A DNA stretch of 64,000 nucleotides from Lacimicrobium sp. SS2-24 (GTDB lineage Bacteria; Pseudomonadota; Gammaproteobacteria; Enterobacterales; Alteromonadaceae), in the NCBI RefSeq assembly GCF_002201535.1, contig NZ_NIWW01000006.1, forward strand, positions 124,001 through 188,000. Reading direction: 5' to 3'. Shown piece after piece: positions 27,046 through 35,519 of the stretch. Every line of letters begins with the position of its first letter. The stretch's first letter is position 1. The translations under genes and the position numbers were made by a program. A model generated the notes under the pieces. The model was not told the origin of the DNA. It made no database searches and worked only from the letters and a program-made list of their open reading frames with translations.

Positions 27046-29325
27046 ATGACGCTGCCGAGAAATAAAAAAATAACGTTGTTAGCGACACTTTCAACTGGCT
27101 TCTGGTTGTCTGCTGCCCCCCTGTATGCTCAGGATAAAGATCTTTTTTCGATGTCCATCGATGAGTTAATGAATATAGAAGTGGTCTCGGCGTCAAACAT
27201 GAAAGAAAGGCTGATTGATGCACCCGCCACCATCATCGTGATCAGTAAAGAGGATATTCGGCAGCGTGGTTATCTTGAATTGTCGGAAATTTTTGATGAC
27301 TTGCCGGGCATGGATGTGACCCGCCCCTATGGAGACAACTACTTTAAGAACTTCATGAGAGGATACCGCAACACCATTGGTTCCCCCTATTTGGTCATGG
27401 TGGATGGTGTCACCATGAATACCATGTATTTCGGTATTGAGACGCCCATGGTGACTGTTCCTCTTACCAATATAGAGCAAGTCGAAGTGGTGTATGGGCC
27501 TGCCTCTTCCGTATATGGTGCGAATGCTTTTATGGGGGTGGTCAATATCATCACCCAGCGGCACAAGGGCTTAGATGGGAGTCGCTTTTCTGGAAGCGTT
27601 ACCAAAGGCACCGATGGCTTTGATATTACTGAAGCGACCTATGCCTATGGTGAAAATGACTGGCGCTTTATGCTATCTGCCAGAATTGAATCAGGCGATC
27701 TGGCTGACCGCATAGACGCCAATAGCTTTTACTGGTTAAGAGATGAGCTTTACGCCTCAACAGACTTGTGGGGAGGCTTCGCTGAGCAGTTGTCTGATGG
27801 CTTCTCCTCTTATATTGAAAATCGAGGTCTGGATCTGCGGCTGTATTACGGGAACACAGAATTTGCCTGGCAATATTGGTTGCTGGATTCGGGATACGGT
27901 AGCGTTTATCCGGGAGACAGGATCCTGAGTAACGGTGTCTGGCCAAGAGAACAGTATGGCGGTTATATCCGCCACCAAATGGCGCTCACCAGCAATATCG
28001 ATTCCACTACCTTGCTACGCTACCGTCATGACGGTGTACCCAACCATACCTTCGATATAGAAGCCTGGAACGAAACGAATGCGACTGACGATATCCTTGA
28101 GGTTGGTCGTGTTGCGTTAGCACCGGGTGAAACGGCACGTATGCTTCATTTAACCTATTGGCAGTCGCTGAATGACGGCTGGTCACTGTTTCAGGACTTC
28201 GATATTCAACTGTCGGACAGCTTTGACATAAAGACGGGACTGAAATATGAATACAAAGATTTGCAGAAAGCCTACGACTTAACCACTACCACCATCGCGC
28301 CTGAACTGGCAGACCCTGACGATCTGACTCAATATCCCGAACAGTCCGATATCACCAAAGATGACTGGAATCGCATCACCTGGCACGATGTGGGGATTTA
28401 TATGCAAACCAAATGGGCTGTTTCAGAGACGCATAGTTTAAACCTTGGGGCGCGTTATGACAGAAACAATCAATATGGAAGCGAGGTAACGATCCGCGGC
28501 GGATATATTGGCCATTTTGATCGGTTCACTGCCAAGCTACTCTACGGTGAGGCTTTCCAGGAACCTGTTCCCAGAAGTTTGTACGGTGCGTGGACAGGTT
28601 CGGGCAGTGATCCGGACCTCAAACCCGAAAAATCCAATACTATAGAGATAGCGCTAAATTACACGGGCGATGTGTTAAATCATCATTTGAATATCTATCG
28701 GGTCAATAATACCGAAACCGTCATTAACTTTACGGGCGGCGCCAGAAATGTAGGGCAAAGAACTGTCGAGGGCGCGGATTATTCGGTGACCAGTTTGGTA
28801 GATGTTAGCTGGGCACAACAGCTGAAGGTATGGGGCTACGCGTCTTTTATTTTGACACAGGAAGAGGAGAAATATGACACCGAAACCGGAGACTATCTTG
28901 GTGCGGGTATTATTGGGGATTTGGCCAGACAGAAATATTACCTGGGGCTGACCGCCGAATTTAGCAATGACGTCGACTTCACTGTCAGGAGTCGGTATAT
29001 ATCAGATAAGGAAACCGTGGATACCAACCCTGTACGCCATGTTCCGGGTTATTTTGTGCTCGATGCGAATGTCAATTTCAACAACATATGGACAGAAGGC
29101 TTGTCCTTGTCGCTGCGCTTGAACAATTTATTTGATAAAAACTATTATCACCCCGGAGTCAGGGAGGCCAACTCGGGTGATCCTGGTCAGGATCCCAGCT
29201 TACTCGACACTATTGGCTTTTCTGGTATCAATAATCGAGCGTGGAGCGGCAGTTCAGGCTGGTATAACTCACTGCTGCCTCAGCCAGAGCGGCGCTTACA
29301 GCTGACCCTGTCTTATCAATACTAG
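27046..29325 (+). CDS. TonB-dependent outer-membrane receptor
   Basis: This 759-residue protein has a signal peptide (about residues 1-28, ending PLYAQ), a plug domain (about 45-155, with PATIIVISKEDIRQRGY and VEVVYGPASSVYGANAFMGVVNIIT) and a C-terminal beta barrel ending in an aromatic strand (TLSYQY). It would import a ligand across the outer membrane using TonB energy. The ATG at 27046 is used instead of a TTG at 27034, since it directly precedes the signal peptide; no clear SD is seen. No inner-membrane transporter or TonB genes are adjacent. It sits between two agmatinase relics, so it appears inserted. Confidence 0.9.
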   Translation: MTLPRNKKITLLATLSTGFWLSAAPLYAQDKDLFSMSIDELMNIEVVSASNMKERLIDAPATIIVISKEDIRQRGYLELSEIFDDLPGMDVTRPYGDNYFKNFMRGYRNTIGSPYLVMVDGVTMNTMYFGIETPMVTVPLTNIEQVEVVYGPASSVYGANAFMGVVNIITQRHKGLDGSRFSGSVTKGTDGFDITEATYAYGENDWRFMLSARIESGDLADRIDANSFYWLRDELYASTDLWGGFAEQLSDGFSSYIENRGLDLRLYYGNTEFAWQYWLLDSGYGSVYPGDRILSNGVWPREQYGGYIRHQMALTSNIDSTTLLRYRHDGVPNHTFDIEAWNETNATDDILEVGRVALAPGETARMLHLTYWQSLNDGWSLFQDFDIQLSDSFDIKTGLKYEYKDLQKAYDLTTTTIAPELADPDDLTQYPEQSDITKDDWNRITWHDVGIYMQTKWAVSETHSLNLGARYDRNNQYGSEVTIRGGYIGHFDRFTAKLLYGEAFQEPVPRSLYGAWTGSGSDPDLKPEKSNTIEIALNYTGDVLNHHLNIYRVNNTETVINFTGGARNVGQRTVEGADYSVTSLVDVSWAQQLKVWGYASFILTQEEEKYDTETGDYLGAGIIGDLARQKYYLGLTAEFSNDVDFTVRSRYISDKETVDTNPVRHVPGYFVLDANVNFNNIWTEGLSLSLRLNNLFDKNYYHPGVREANSGDPGQDPSLLDTIGFSGINNRAWSGSSGWYNSLLPQPERRLQLTLSYQY

Positions 29326-29359
29326 TGAGAACCTGGGGATTGCAGAGCCTGCAAACTTA

Positions 29360-29591
29360 GCGCGTTATACCCCAGCAACAGCGCATTACGCTGTCGCTAA
29401 GGTTTTTGCTGAGCAGCCATCAGGGGTAAGCAGATGTGGATTGTGCTGGCACGCCAGCAGGTAGAGCCTGTCTGTCATCATGGTGGCGGCCAGTAAACTG
29501 GTGATCTGACTCTGGTCATACAGCGGGCTGACTCCCACCAAATCCATGCCTACCCTGTTTATTCCCTGAAGCTTTCGTAACAACTTCAGTA
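29360..29591. repeat. 232-base direct repeat, copy A (partner 30739-30970)
   Basis: The repeat starts GCGCGTTATACCCCAGCAAC in both places, covers 26 bases of noncoding sequence and then the agmatinase 3' end, and has equal length in both copies with scattered substitutions. It flanks the PEP-CTERM cassette on its left side, while the partner flanks it on the right. Confidence 0.85.
29386..29591 (-). pseudogene. Truncated 3' end of an agmatinase-family gene (relic 2)
   Basis: On the minus strand this encodes the same C-terminal segment as relic 1, with changes such as [15 protein letters not shown] that suggest relaxed selection. Together with 26 bases beyond the stop codon (29360-29385) it forms a 232-base direct repeat of 30739-30970, which includes the tail of the intact gene. 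Homology stops at the same point as in relic 1 and is followed by the same junction repeat. Confidence 0.87.
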
Positions 29592-29628
29592 GGATAGTGG
29601 CAAAAAACAAGACCTGACCCCATGTTCC
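29592..29628. repeat. Junction repeat, copy 2
   Basis: This is nearly identical to 26852-26889 and abuts relic 2. A related GGATCTGACCCC and a second TGACCCC follow at 29672-29699, after which the sequence becomes strongly AT-rich. Confidence 0.6.
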
Positions 29629-29893
29629 GCTTTTGAAAAGTATCTCGAAATATATCATTTAATTTTAATTTGGATCTGACCCCTTTATTATGACCCCTTT
29701 TATTAATTAAGAAATCATGAGTAGCCCGAGCTTTAAATTATTTTTATAACTCGCATCGAGACGTATCAGTTTTTTTTACACTTTTCGTAAGGTATTGAGG
29801 TTAAGAAATATTAATTACTATAAAAACAAACGTTTAAATATTTGGTATTAATTTTGCTAGACCATTATGTATATTTAAATTTTGGAGAAGAAA

Positions 29894-30511
29894 TTGAAGA
29901 AAATTGCTTGTTTGCTTGTTTGCTTGTTTGCCGGACCGGTAAATGCAACGTTAATTGATTTTGACTCACTTCCAGGAGGGGGGGCTGTAGTTAGTGGGAC
30001 AGCAATTACAAATCAGTATTCATCCCTTGGTGTGACTTTTTCTGTTCTTGAAGATGGAATTACGCAAACAGGTGGACCATTGGCCACTACTGAGTTTGCC
30101 CCGCTAGGACAGCAAGGTAACCGACTAGGAAATTTCTATAATTTTTCAACCGGTTTTCGCGCAGATATTCTAAGGATTGAATTTAGTGCTCTTGTATCTA
30201 ACGTAAGTTTTGATTTCTTTCCTCAAGGCGACTCAGGAGGGCAGACTCGTGTGTTAGCTCTAGATAGTAGCCTAGCGCCCATATCTGATACAATGACAGG
30301 TATCTCAGGCTTTCCAGGAATTCAAAACTTTTCGGTTACTGGTAGTGGAATAAGTCGATTGGATATTTTTCAACCAAGTGATGGATGGAACTGGGGGTTG
30401 GATAACCTTTCATTTGATAGCGTTCAAGTCCCAGAGCCCTCTTCTATCGCTCTGCTTGGACTTGGGTTAGCAAGTATTGGATTTTCTAGAAGAAAGAAAC
30501 TTATAAAGTAA
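29894..30511 (+). CDS. PEP-CTERM sorting-domain protein in a putative integron cassette
   Basis: This 205-residue secreted protein starts at a TTG (29894), six bases after GGAG. The signal peptide is followed by a beta-rich domain (LIDFDSLPGGGAV...TNQYSSLGVTFSV) seen in many PEP-CTERM proteins, and it ends with VPEP, a hydrophobic helix and RRKKLIK. The gene and flanks are clearly more AT-rich than the neighbourhood. A terminator and an attC-like site follow, which suggests a mobile gene cassette. A 3x8-base tandem repeat lies inside the signal peptide. No catalytic motif is evident. Confidence 0.87.
   Translation: MKKIACLLVCLFAGPVNATLIDFDSLPGGGAVVSGTAITNQYSSLGVTFSVLEDGITQTGGPLATTEFAPLGQQGNRLGNFYNFSTGFRADILRIEFSALVSNVSFDFFPQGDSGGQTRVLALDSSLAPISDTMTGISGFPGIQNFSVTGSGISRLDIFQPSDGWNWGLDNLSFDSVQVPEPSSIALLGLGLASIGFSRRKKLIK
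29904..29927 (+). repeat. Three tandem copies of an 8-base unit in the signal-peptide coding region
   Basis: The unit TTGCTTGT occurs three times without mismatch, followed by a partial TTGC. Eight is not a multiple of three, so gain or loss of one unit would shift the frame of the PEP-CTERM gene. Confidence 0.85.
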
Positions 30512-30533
30512 CTTTTTTGACTTCAACACTAAG

Positions 30534-30556
30534 CCTCAGCTTGTCTGAGGTTTTTT
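30534..30556 (+). terminator. Terminator of the cassette PEP-CTERM gene
   Basis: CCTCAG and CTGAGG pair around a five-base loop and are followed by six T residues, 22 bases after the stop codon. Confidence 0.85.
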
Positions 30557-30606
30557 ATGCCTTCCAAGTGACTTAACCGATATGCTATTGTTTTTCTACC
30601 CACATT

Positions 30607-30693
30607 GCCTAACAAAAAAATTCACTCGGACAAATTAAAGCTTAGCTCCTATCGTCGCTAAGCTTTAATTTGCCGGTTATTTAGGCGTTAGCT
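30607..30693 (+). other. attC-like integron recombination site
   Basis: The 5' core GCCTAAC (30607-30613) fits RYYYAAC, and the 3' end TTAGGC-GTTAGCT (30681-30693) holds the GTT cleavage triplet. Six bases of the R'' core, GCCTAA, pair with TTAGGC. Inside, CGG-A (with an unpaired A, as expected for the L'' box) faces CCG, then a perfect 16-bp stem CAAATTAAAGCTTAGC (30631-30646) / 30657-30672 encloses a ten-base loop. This is the layout of a folded attC site. No integrase gene is nearby. Confidence 0.75.
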
Positions 30694-30738
30694 TTTCCTG
30701 GGTCGTGTACCGCAGGTTTAGCATCGCTGCTGTTTATT

Positions 30739-30970
30739 GCGCGTTATACCCCAGCAACAGCGCATTACGCTGTCGCTAAGGTTTTTGCTGAGCAGCCATC
30801 AGGGGTAAGCAGATGTGGATTGTGCTGGCACGCCAGCAGATAGAGCATGTCGGTCATCATGGTGGCGGCCAGTAAACTGGTGATCTGGCTCTGATCATAG
30901 GGCGGGCTGACTTCCACCAAATCCATGCCTATCCAGTTCACTCCCTGAAGCTTTCGTAACAGCTCCAGTA
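30739..30970. repeat. 232-base direct repeat, copy B (partner 29360-29591)
   Basis: This covers the 3' end of the intact agmatinase gene plus 26 bases beyond its stop codon. The left boundary matches that of copy A exactly, and both break at the same agmatinase codon on the right, where copy B continues into the intact gene. Confidence 0.85.
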
Positions 30971-31712
30971 CAAAGGGGCCGCTTAAGCCCCCTGAAACCG
31001 GTGTGCCGGTGCCTGGCGCATACACCGGGTCCAGACAATCGATATCAAAGGTCAGGTATACCGGTGCCCCTCCTACGGTGCGCTTTATCTGCTCAACAAC
31101 CTCTTCGGGGCGACAGTGCCACAGTTCATCGGCACACAATACCTTAAAGGGTGAGCTGCCCTGCTCTGTGCGAATACCAATCTGAATCACTTTGTCATCC
31201 TGCAGCAGGCCTTGCTTACGGGCGTGATAAAACACACTGCCATGGTCAAATTCACTGCCACCGGAATAATCATCGCTATGGGCATCAAAGTGCACAACGG
31301 CAACGGGCCCGTGTTTGGCATGCACAGCCTGCAGCGCCGGTAAGGTAATCAGGTGATCACCGCCCAGCATAAAAGGAACGGCTCCGCCCTCGACAACCTG
31401 GCTGACATGCTCACGCACGGCATCCATGGCACCTTTGGCATCACCATGAGAAAAGCCCAGGTCACCAATATCGGCGATATTCAGCGCATCGCGCAGCGAA
31501 AATGGCCAGGGATGTCGCTTTTTTTCCCATCCCAGGTTCACCGACGCCTGGCGTATCGCAGCCGGACCAAACCGGGCTCCAGGCCTGCCAGAGGTAGCCA
31601 GATCAAAGGGGATACCAGCTATGACCACCTGCGTATGTGCATCAATCTGCTGCTGGCGGGCGAACACATACTTATGGGTCCCCTGATAAAGTGAATAATT
31701 GGCGTCTGTCAT
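30765..31712 (-). CDS. speB: Agmatinase/ureohydrolase-family protein (SpeB-like)
   Basis: This 315-residue binuclear manganese hydrolase has all the ureohydrolase metal motifs: GGDH near residue 118, DAHSD near 143 and DIDCLDP near 225. The family includes agmatinase (agmatine to putrescine and urea), guanidinobutyrase and related enzymes. Location in a polyamine cluster favours agmatine or a guanidino/acyl derivative as substrate. It lies 40 bases behind the second puuA-like gene on the same strand, so they are co-transcribed. Its 3' end is repeated twice nearby as relics. Confidence 0.9.
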   Translation of the reverse strand: MTDANYSLYQGTHKYVFARQQQIDAHTQVVIAGIPFDLATSGRPGARFGPAAIRQASVNLGWEKKRHPWPFSLRDALNIADIGDLGFSHGDAKGAMDAVREHVSQVVEGGAVPFMLGGDHLITLPALQAVHAKHGPVAVVHFDAHSDDYSGGSEFDHGSVFYHARKQGLLQDDKVIQIGIRTEQGSSPFKVLCADELWHCRPEEVVEQIKRTVGGAPVYLTFDIDCLDPVYAPGTGTPVSGGLSGPFVLELLRKLQGVNWIGMDLVEVSPPYDQSQITSLLAATMMTDMLYLLACQHNPHLLTPDGCSAKTLATA

Positions 31713-31752
31713 AGCAAAACCTTTATGCTCCTGGTGCGGTAGTTACTACCGA

Positions 31753-33102
31753 TTACAATGTGGTGAGATAAAACTCATACTCTTTGGGGGTGACGGTTTG
31801 CTCGAACTTCTCCAGTTCATGTTCCTTGCAAGCGGTGTACACCTTGATAAAGTCTTCCCCGAAATACTGATTAAACACCTCAGATCCTCTGAGCAGCGTC
31901 AGCGCATCCGTAAGCCGCATCGGCAGACAGGGATTATCCACTTCAAAGGTGTTGCCCTGCTGAGGCTTAGGCGGTGTCAGTGCCTTATCAATACCGTCAT
32001 ACATGGCATATAAAACCGTGGCCATAGCAATATAAGGGTTAGCATCGGCGCCTGCCACGCGATGCTCGATACGCCGGCTCGCTGGCCCACCGGCGGGAAT
32101 GCGTACGGCTACCGTGCGATTATCAATGCCCCAGTTTACAAACATGGGCACATACAGATTCGGCTGCAAGCGACGATAAGAATTGATATTGGGGCATAAT
32201 AACGCAGTGCTCTCCTGCATGGTGCCGAGCAGTCCTGCCACAGAATGAAGCAGCAGTTTGTTATCTTCGGCTTCGCCTTCGGCAAACAGGTTATTGCCGT
32301 CACTGTCCACCAGGCTGGCGTGAATATGCAAACCGGAGCCAGCCTTATCGTCGTAAGGTTTGGCCATAAAGGTGGCCTGCATGCCATGCTCTTCGGCTAC
32401 CTGATGAATAATGCGTTTAAGCATCATGGCATGGTCACAGGCCAGTAACGGATCACTGCCATGGCGCAAGTTAATTTCAAACTGACCCGGCGCGTATTCC
32501 GATACGGCCGTGTCTGCGGGTACGCCCTGCTGCTGGCAGTATTTATCCACATCCAGCAGGAACTCGGCAAAGTCATCCAGATTAATCATCGAATGGCACT
32601 GGGTGCTGTCTTCGCGCTTGCCGGTCTTGGGTGAAATCGGTGGCTGAATGCCGCCTTTTTCATCGCGCTCTTTATCTACCAGATAAAATTCCAGCTCAAC
32701 GGCCACCACCGGTGTCATACCACGCTCTGTAAAACGGGACACCGCCTGGCGCACCTGATTACGGGGCTCAATCATCACGGGCTGTTTGTGTTCGTCGTAC
32801 ATGCTGAACAATACCTGCGCGGTGGGTTGAGTCTGCCAGGGACACACCACCAGGGTTTTCAGATCCGGATAACAGGTGCGATCAGGCTCACCAATGTCCA
32901 GCCCCAGTTCTGAGGCTTCCACCGTTTCACCAGAAGCATCCAGAGCCAACACAGAGAAAGGAATATGCATACCCTTCTTCACGATATTTTTAATGGCATC
33001 GCGTTTAACCCGTTTTCCTCGTGCCATGCCATTTAGGTCAGATAACACAAGATCAAACACTTCTATTTCGGGGTGATCAGCAAGAAAGGAGGCTAACTCC
33101 AT
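31753..33102 (-). CDS. puuA: Glutamine synthetase-family ligase, probable gamma-glutamylpolyamine synthetase (copy 2)
   Basis: This 449-residue protein shows the same glutamine synthetase core as copy 1 (FYLVDKERDE, CPNINSYRRLQPN, RRIEHRVAGADANPYIA) but is clearly divergent in sequence, so it is a paralogue and not a recent duplicate. It may act on a different amine, such as spermidine or ethanolamine-like substrates, or on putrescine. The start codon follows a weak SD. It is divergent from puuD and upstream of speB. Confidence 0.85.
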   Translation of the reverse strand: MELASFLADHPEIEVFDLVLSDLNGMARGKRVKRDAIKNIVKKGMHIPFSVLALDASGETVEASELGLDIGEPDRTCYPDLKTLVVCPWQTQPTAQVLFSMYDEHKQPVMIEPRNQVRQAVSRFTERGMTPVVAVELEFYLVDKERDEKGGIQPPISPKTGKREDSTQCHSMINLDDFAEFLLDVDKYCQQQGVPADTAVSEYAPGQFEINLRHGSDPLLACDHAMMLKRIIHQVAEEHGMQATFMAKPYDDKAGSGLHIHASLVDSDGNNLFAEGEAEDNKLLLHSVAGLLGTMQESTALLCPNINSYRRLQPNLYVPMFVNWGIDNRTVAVRIPAGGPASRRIEHRVAGADANPYIAMATVLYAMYDGIDKALTPPKPQQGNTFEVDNPCLPMRLTDALTLLRGSEVFNQYFGEDFIKVYTACKEHELEKFEQTVTPKEYEFYLTTL

Positions 33103-33314
33103 GATGTTCTCCAGCGTCTAGTATTTTGAACACTTAATCAGTGAAACACATCTAACCACAAAGGTAGTCCGGCTTCCAGCCGTTAAAACACCCCTTAGTT
33201 GCGGTTTTGTTAAACTAAACTTTGTTATTCAGGCCACAAAAGAGTGCCATTCCTGCTTGAAATTTACAGTTAACTCCAATAGCTTGAGCCTATCGTTTCA
33301 ATATATTGCTCACA

Positions 33315-34106
33315 ATGATGAAAGAATCGAACAGCGAAAATATTCTGGTAATTGGCATTTGTGCCGACGTTCACACCCAGGGGGTACACCAGTACCACCA
33401 GGCCGGTGATAAATATGTTCGGGCACTGACGTCACTGAGTCAGCATGTGGTTCCGGTGATCATTCCGGCGTTGTTTCATGAGCTTTCCGAGCAGGCCCAG
33501 GACACATTGCTGGCCACCCTCGACGGCGTGATGTTGACCGGCTCTTATTCCAATTTACATCCTGGCTATTACCAGTCGGCCCTGCCTGATGATGACGATG
33601 CCGCCCGGGATCCTCACCGCGATGCCAGCAACTGGAAACTAATAGAAAAAATTCTCGCTGCCGACCTGCCTTTACTTGGCATCTGCCGCGGCTTCCAGGA
33701 ACTGAATGTCTATTTTGGTGGCACCTTGCATCATCGCATCCACGAAGTGCCCGGGCTGATGGATCACCGTGAGGATAAATCCTTACCGCTGGAACAACAA
33801 TATGCCTGTGCCCACAGTATTTCGCTGACCGAGAAGGGCGTGCTTTCGCAATGGTTTGCGCCCAGACAAGAAATTAAAGTCAACTCTATTCACATGCAGG
33901 GCATCGATCGGCTAGGAAAACACCTTAAGGTGGAGGCCACCGCCCCAGATGGACTGGTAGAAGCCTTTTCCTGCCCGGATTACACCTTTTTAGTGGCCGT
34001 GCAATGGCACCCGGAGTGGCAGCCGCACAATTACCCTGACAACGCCAGCGTGATACAGGGTTTTATTCAGGCCTGCACCACATATAAAAACAGGAGCAGT
34101 CAATGA
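33315..34106 (+). CDS. puuD: Gamma-glutamyl-GABA hydrolase PuuD
   Basis: This 263-residue class I glutamine amidotransferase-like hydrolase cleaves gamma-glutamyl-GABA to glutamate and GABA, the last gamma-glutamyl step of the Puu pathway. The catalytic cysteine is in LLGICRGFQELN near residue 120 and the histidine is in VAVQWHPEW near 234. Two adjacent ATGs (33315, 33318) can start the protein. Its stop overlaps the start of the aminotransferase gene (ATGA), so the two are translationally coupled. Confidence 0.92.
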   Translation: MMKESNSENILVIGICADVHTQGVHQYHQAGDKYVRALTSLSQHVVPVIIPALFHELSEQAQDTLLATLDGVMLTGSYSNLHPGYYQSALPDDDDAARDPHRDASNWKLIEKILAADLPLLGICRGFQELNVYFGGTLHHRIHEVPGLMDHREDKSLPLEQQYACAHSISLTEKGVLSQWFAPRQEIKVNSIHMQGIDRLGKHLKVEATAPDGLVEAFSCPDYTFLVAVQWHPEWQPHNYPDNASVIQGFIQACTTYKNRSSQ

Positions 34107-35452
34107 CACAACTCAAACACTGGCAGCACAAGGATGCAGCCCATCACCTGCACCCTTTTACTAATCAGGCCGACATTAACAAAAAAGGCACCCGTGTCAT
34201 CAGCCATGCGCAAGGGGCCTATATCTATGAGGCCGATGGGCATAAGTTGCTCGACGGCATGTCCGGCCTGTGGTGTTGCAACCTCGGTTATAGCCAGCCA
34301 CGCATCAACCAGGCCATCAGTGAGCAGTTGCAGGAACTGCCCTACTACAACACCTTTTTTCAGTGTACGCACCCTCGCGCCACCGAACTGGCAGAAGCCA
34401 TCAGTCACAAAGCGCCGGCGCACATGAACCGGGTGTTTTATACCAACTCGGGGTCGGAGGCGAATGACAGCGCCATTCGCATGATTCATCGCTACTGGGA
34501 TGCCCTGGGGCAGCCGCAGCGCAAGGCCATTATCGCCAGAGAAAATGCCTATCATGGCAGTACCATTGGTGGTGCCAGCCTCGGTGGCATGGAATTCATG
34601 CACAAACAATTCACACCGCTGGAAAATATTCATCATATTGCACAGCCCTACTGGTTTGGGGCCGATGCGGACATCAGTCCTGACGAGTTTGGTATACAGG
34701 CGGCCCGTGAACTTGAGAAAAAAATTCAGGAACTGGGTGAGAAAAACGTCGCCGCCTTCTTTGCAGAACCGATTCAGGGCGCAGGCGGGGTCATTATTCC
34801 ACCGGAAACCTACTGGCCTGAGATACAGCGAATTTGTGACCAGTACGGTATTTTACTGGTTGTGGATGAAGTCATTTTCGGCTTTGGTCGCACCGGCCAT
34901 TGGTTCGCCAGTGAATGTTATAACCTGACGCCGGACTTTATCGTTTTTGCCAAAGCCGTCACCAATGGATTTCAGCCCCTCGGTGGCTTGCTGATCTCGG
35001 ATCGGGTGGGCGATGCCCTGCTTTCTCATACCGATGATCTGGCTCATGGTTTCACCTATTCAGGGCATCCGGTGGCTTGTGCAGCGGCACTGGCCACACT
35101 GGATATCCTCTCTGAAGGCTATATTGAAAAAGTACGCACTGAGCTGTCACAGGCCATGCAGGACTACTGGCTGGCACTGGGTGAGCATCCTTTAGTGGGT
35201 GAGGCCCGCTGCAAGGGGTTTGTGGGAGCGCTGGAGCTGGTCAAAGACAAGTCCAGCCGTGCACGTTTTGATAAAAATGGTAAGGCTGGCACATTGTGCC
35301 GGGATGCCTCACTGCAATCAGGTCTGGTCATGCGGGCCACCGGTGACACCATGATTATTGCGCCACCTTTTATTCTTGACCGCAGTGATGTCAAAGACTT
35401 AACTGAGAGAGCCTGGCAGGCACTGGATATTACCCTGAGCCAGCTCAGATAA
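34103..35452 (+). CDS. spuC: Class III aminotransferase, putrescine--pyruvate aminotransferase-like (SpuC)
   Basis: This 449-residue PLP enzyme has the class III aminotransferase signature with the Schiff-base lysine in FIVFAKAVTNGFQPLGG and the substrate/phosphate motifs YTNSGSEANDSA and VDEVIFGFGRTG. In Pseudomonas, SpuC converts putrescine to 4-aminobutanal without glutamylation, so the region encodes both a gamma-glutamyl route and a transaminase route. It overlaps puuD by four bases and lies 67 bases before the binding protein gene. Confidence 0.88.
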   Translation: MTQLKHWQHKDAAHHLHPFTNQADINKKGTRVISHAQGAYIYEADGHKLLDGMSGLWCCNLGYSQPRINQAISEQLQELPYYNTFFQCTHPRATELAEAISHKAPAHMNRVFYTNSGSEANDSAIRMIHRYWDALGQPQRKAIIARENAYHGSTIGGASLGGMEFMHKQFTPLENIHHIAQPYWFGADADISPDEFGIQAARELEKKIQELGEKNVAAFFAEPIQGAGGVIIPPETYWPEIQRICDQYGILLVVDEVIFGFGRTGHWFASECYNLTPDFIVFAKAVTNGFQPLGGLLISDRVGDALLSHTDDLAHGFTYSGHPVACAAALATLDILSEGYIEKVRTELSQAMQDYWLALGEHPLVGEARCKGFVGALELVKDKSSRARFDKNGKAGTLCRDASLQSGLVMRATGDTMIIAPPFILDRSDVKDLTERAWQALDITLSQLR

Positions 35453-35519
35453 TTTAAGTACAGGGTTTAACGACGTAACAACAACAAAAAGCAACGATAC
35501 GCAACAAGAGGAAACGGGA

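Noticed and set aside
26883-27065. Small open frame between relic 1 and the TonB receptor gene
   Set aside because: It begins within the junction repeat, has no ribosome binding site and overlaps the receptor start.
29355-29371. CTTAGCGCGTTATACC as a second attC 3' end
   Set aside because: It has a GCGTTA core but no matching 5' core or stem upstream, and the same sequence at 30739 is simply the start of the direct repeat.
33103-33314. PuuR operator between puuA copy 2 and puuD
   Set aside because: No sequence close to the known E. coli PuuR site was found; only AT-rich promoter-like stretches are visible.
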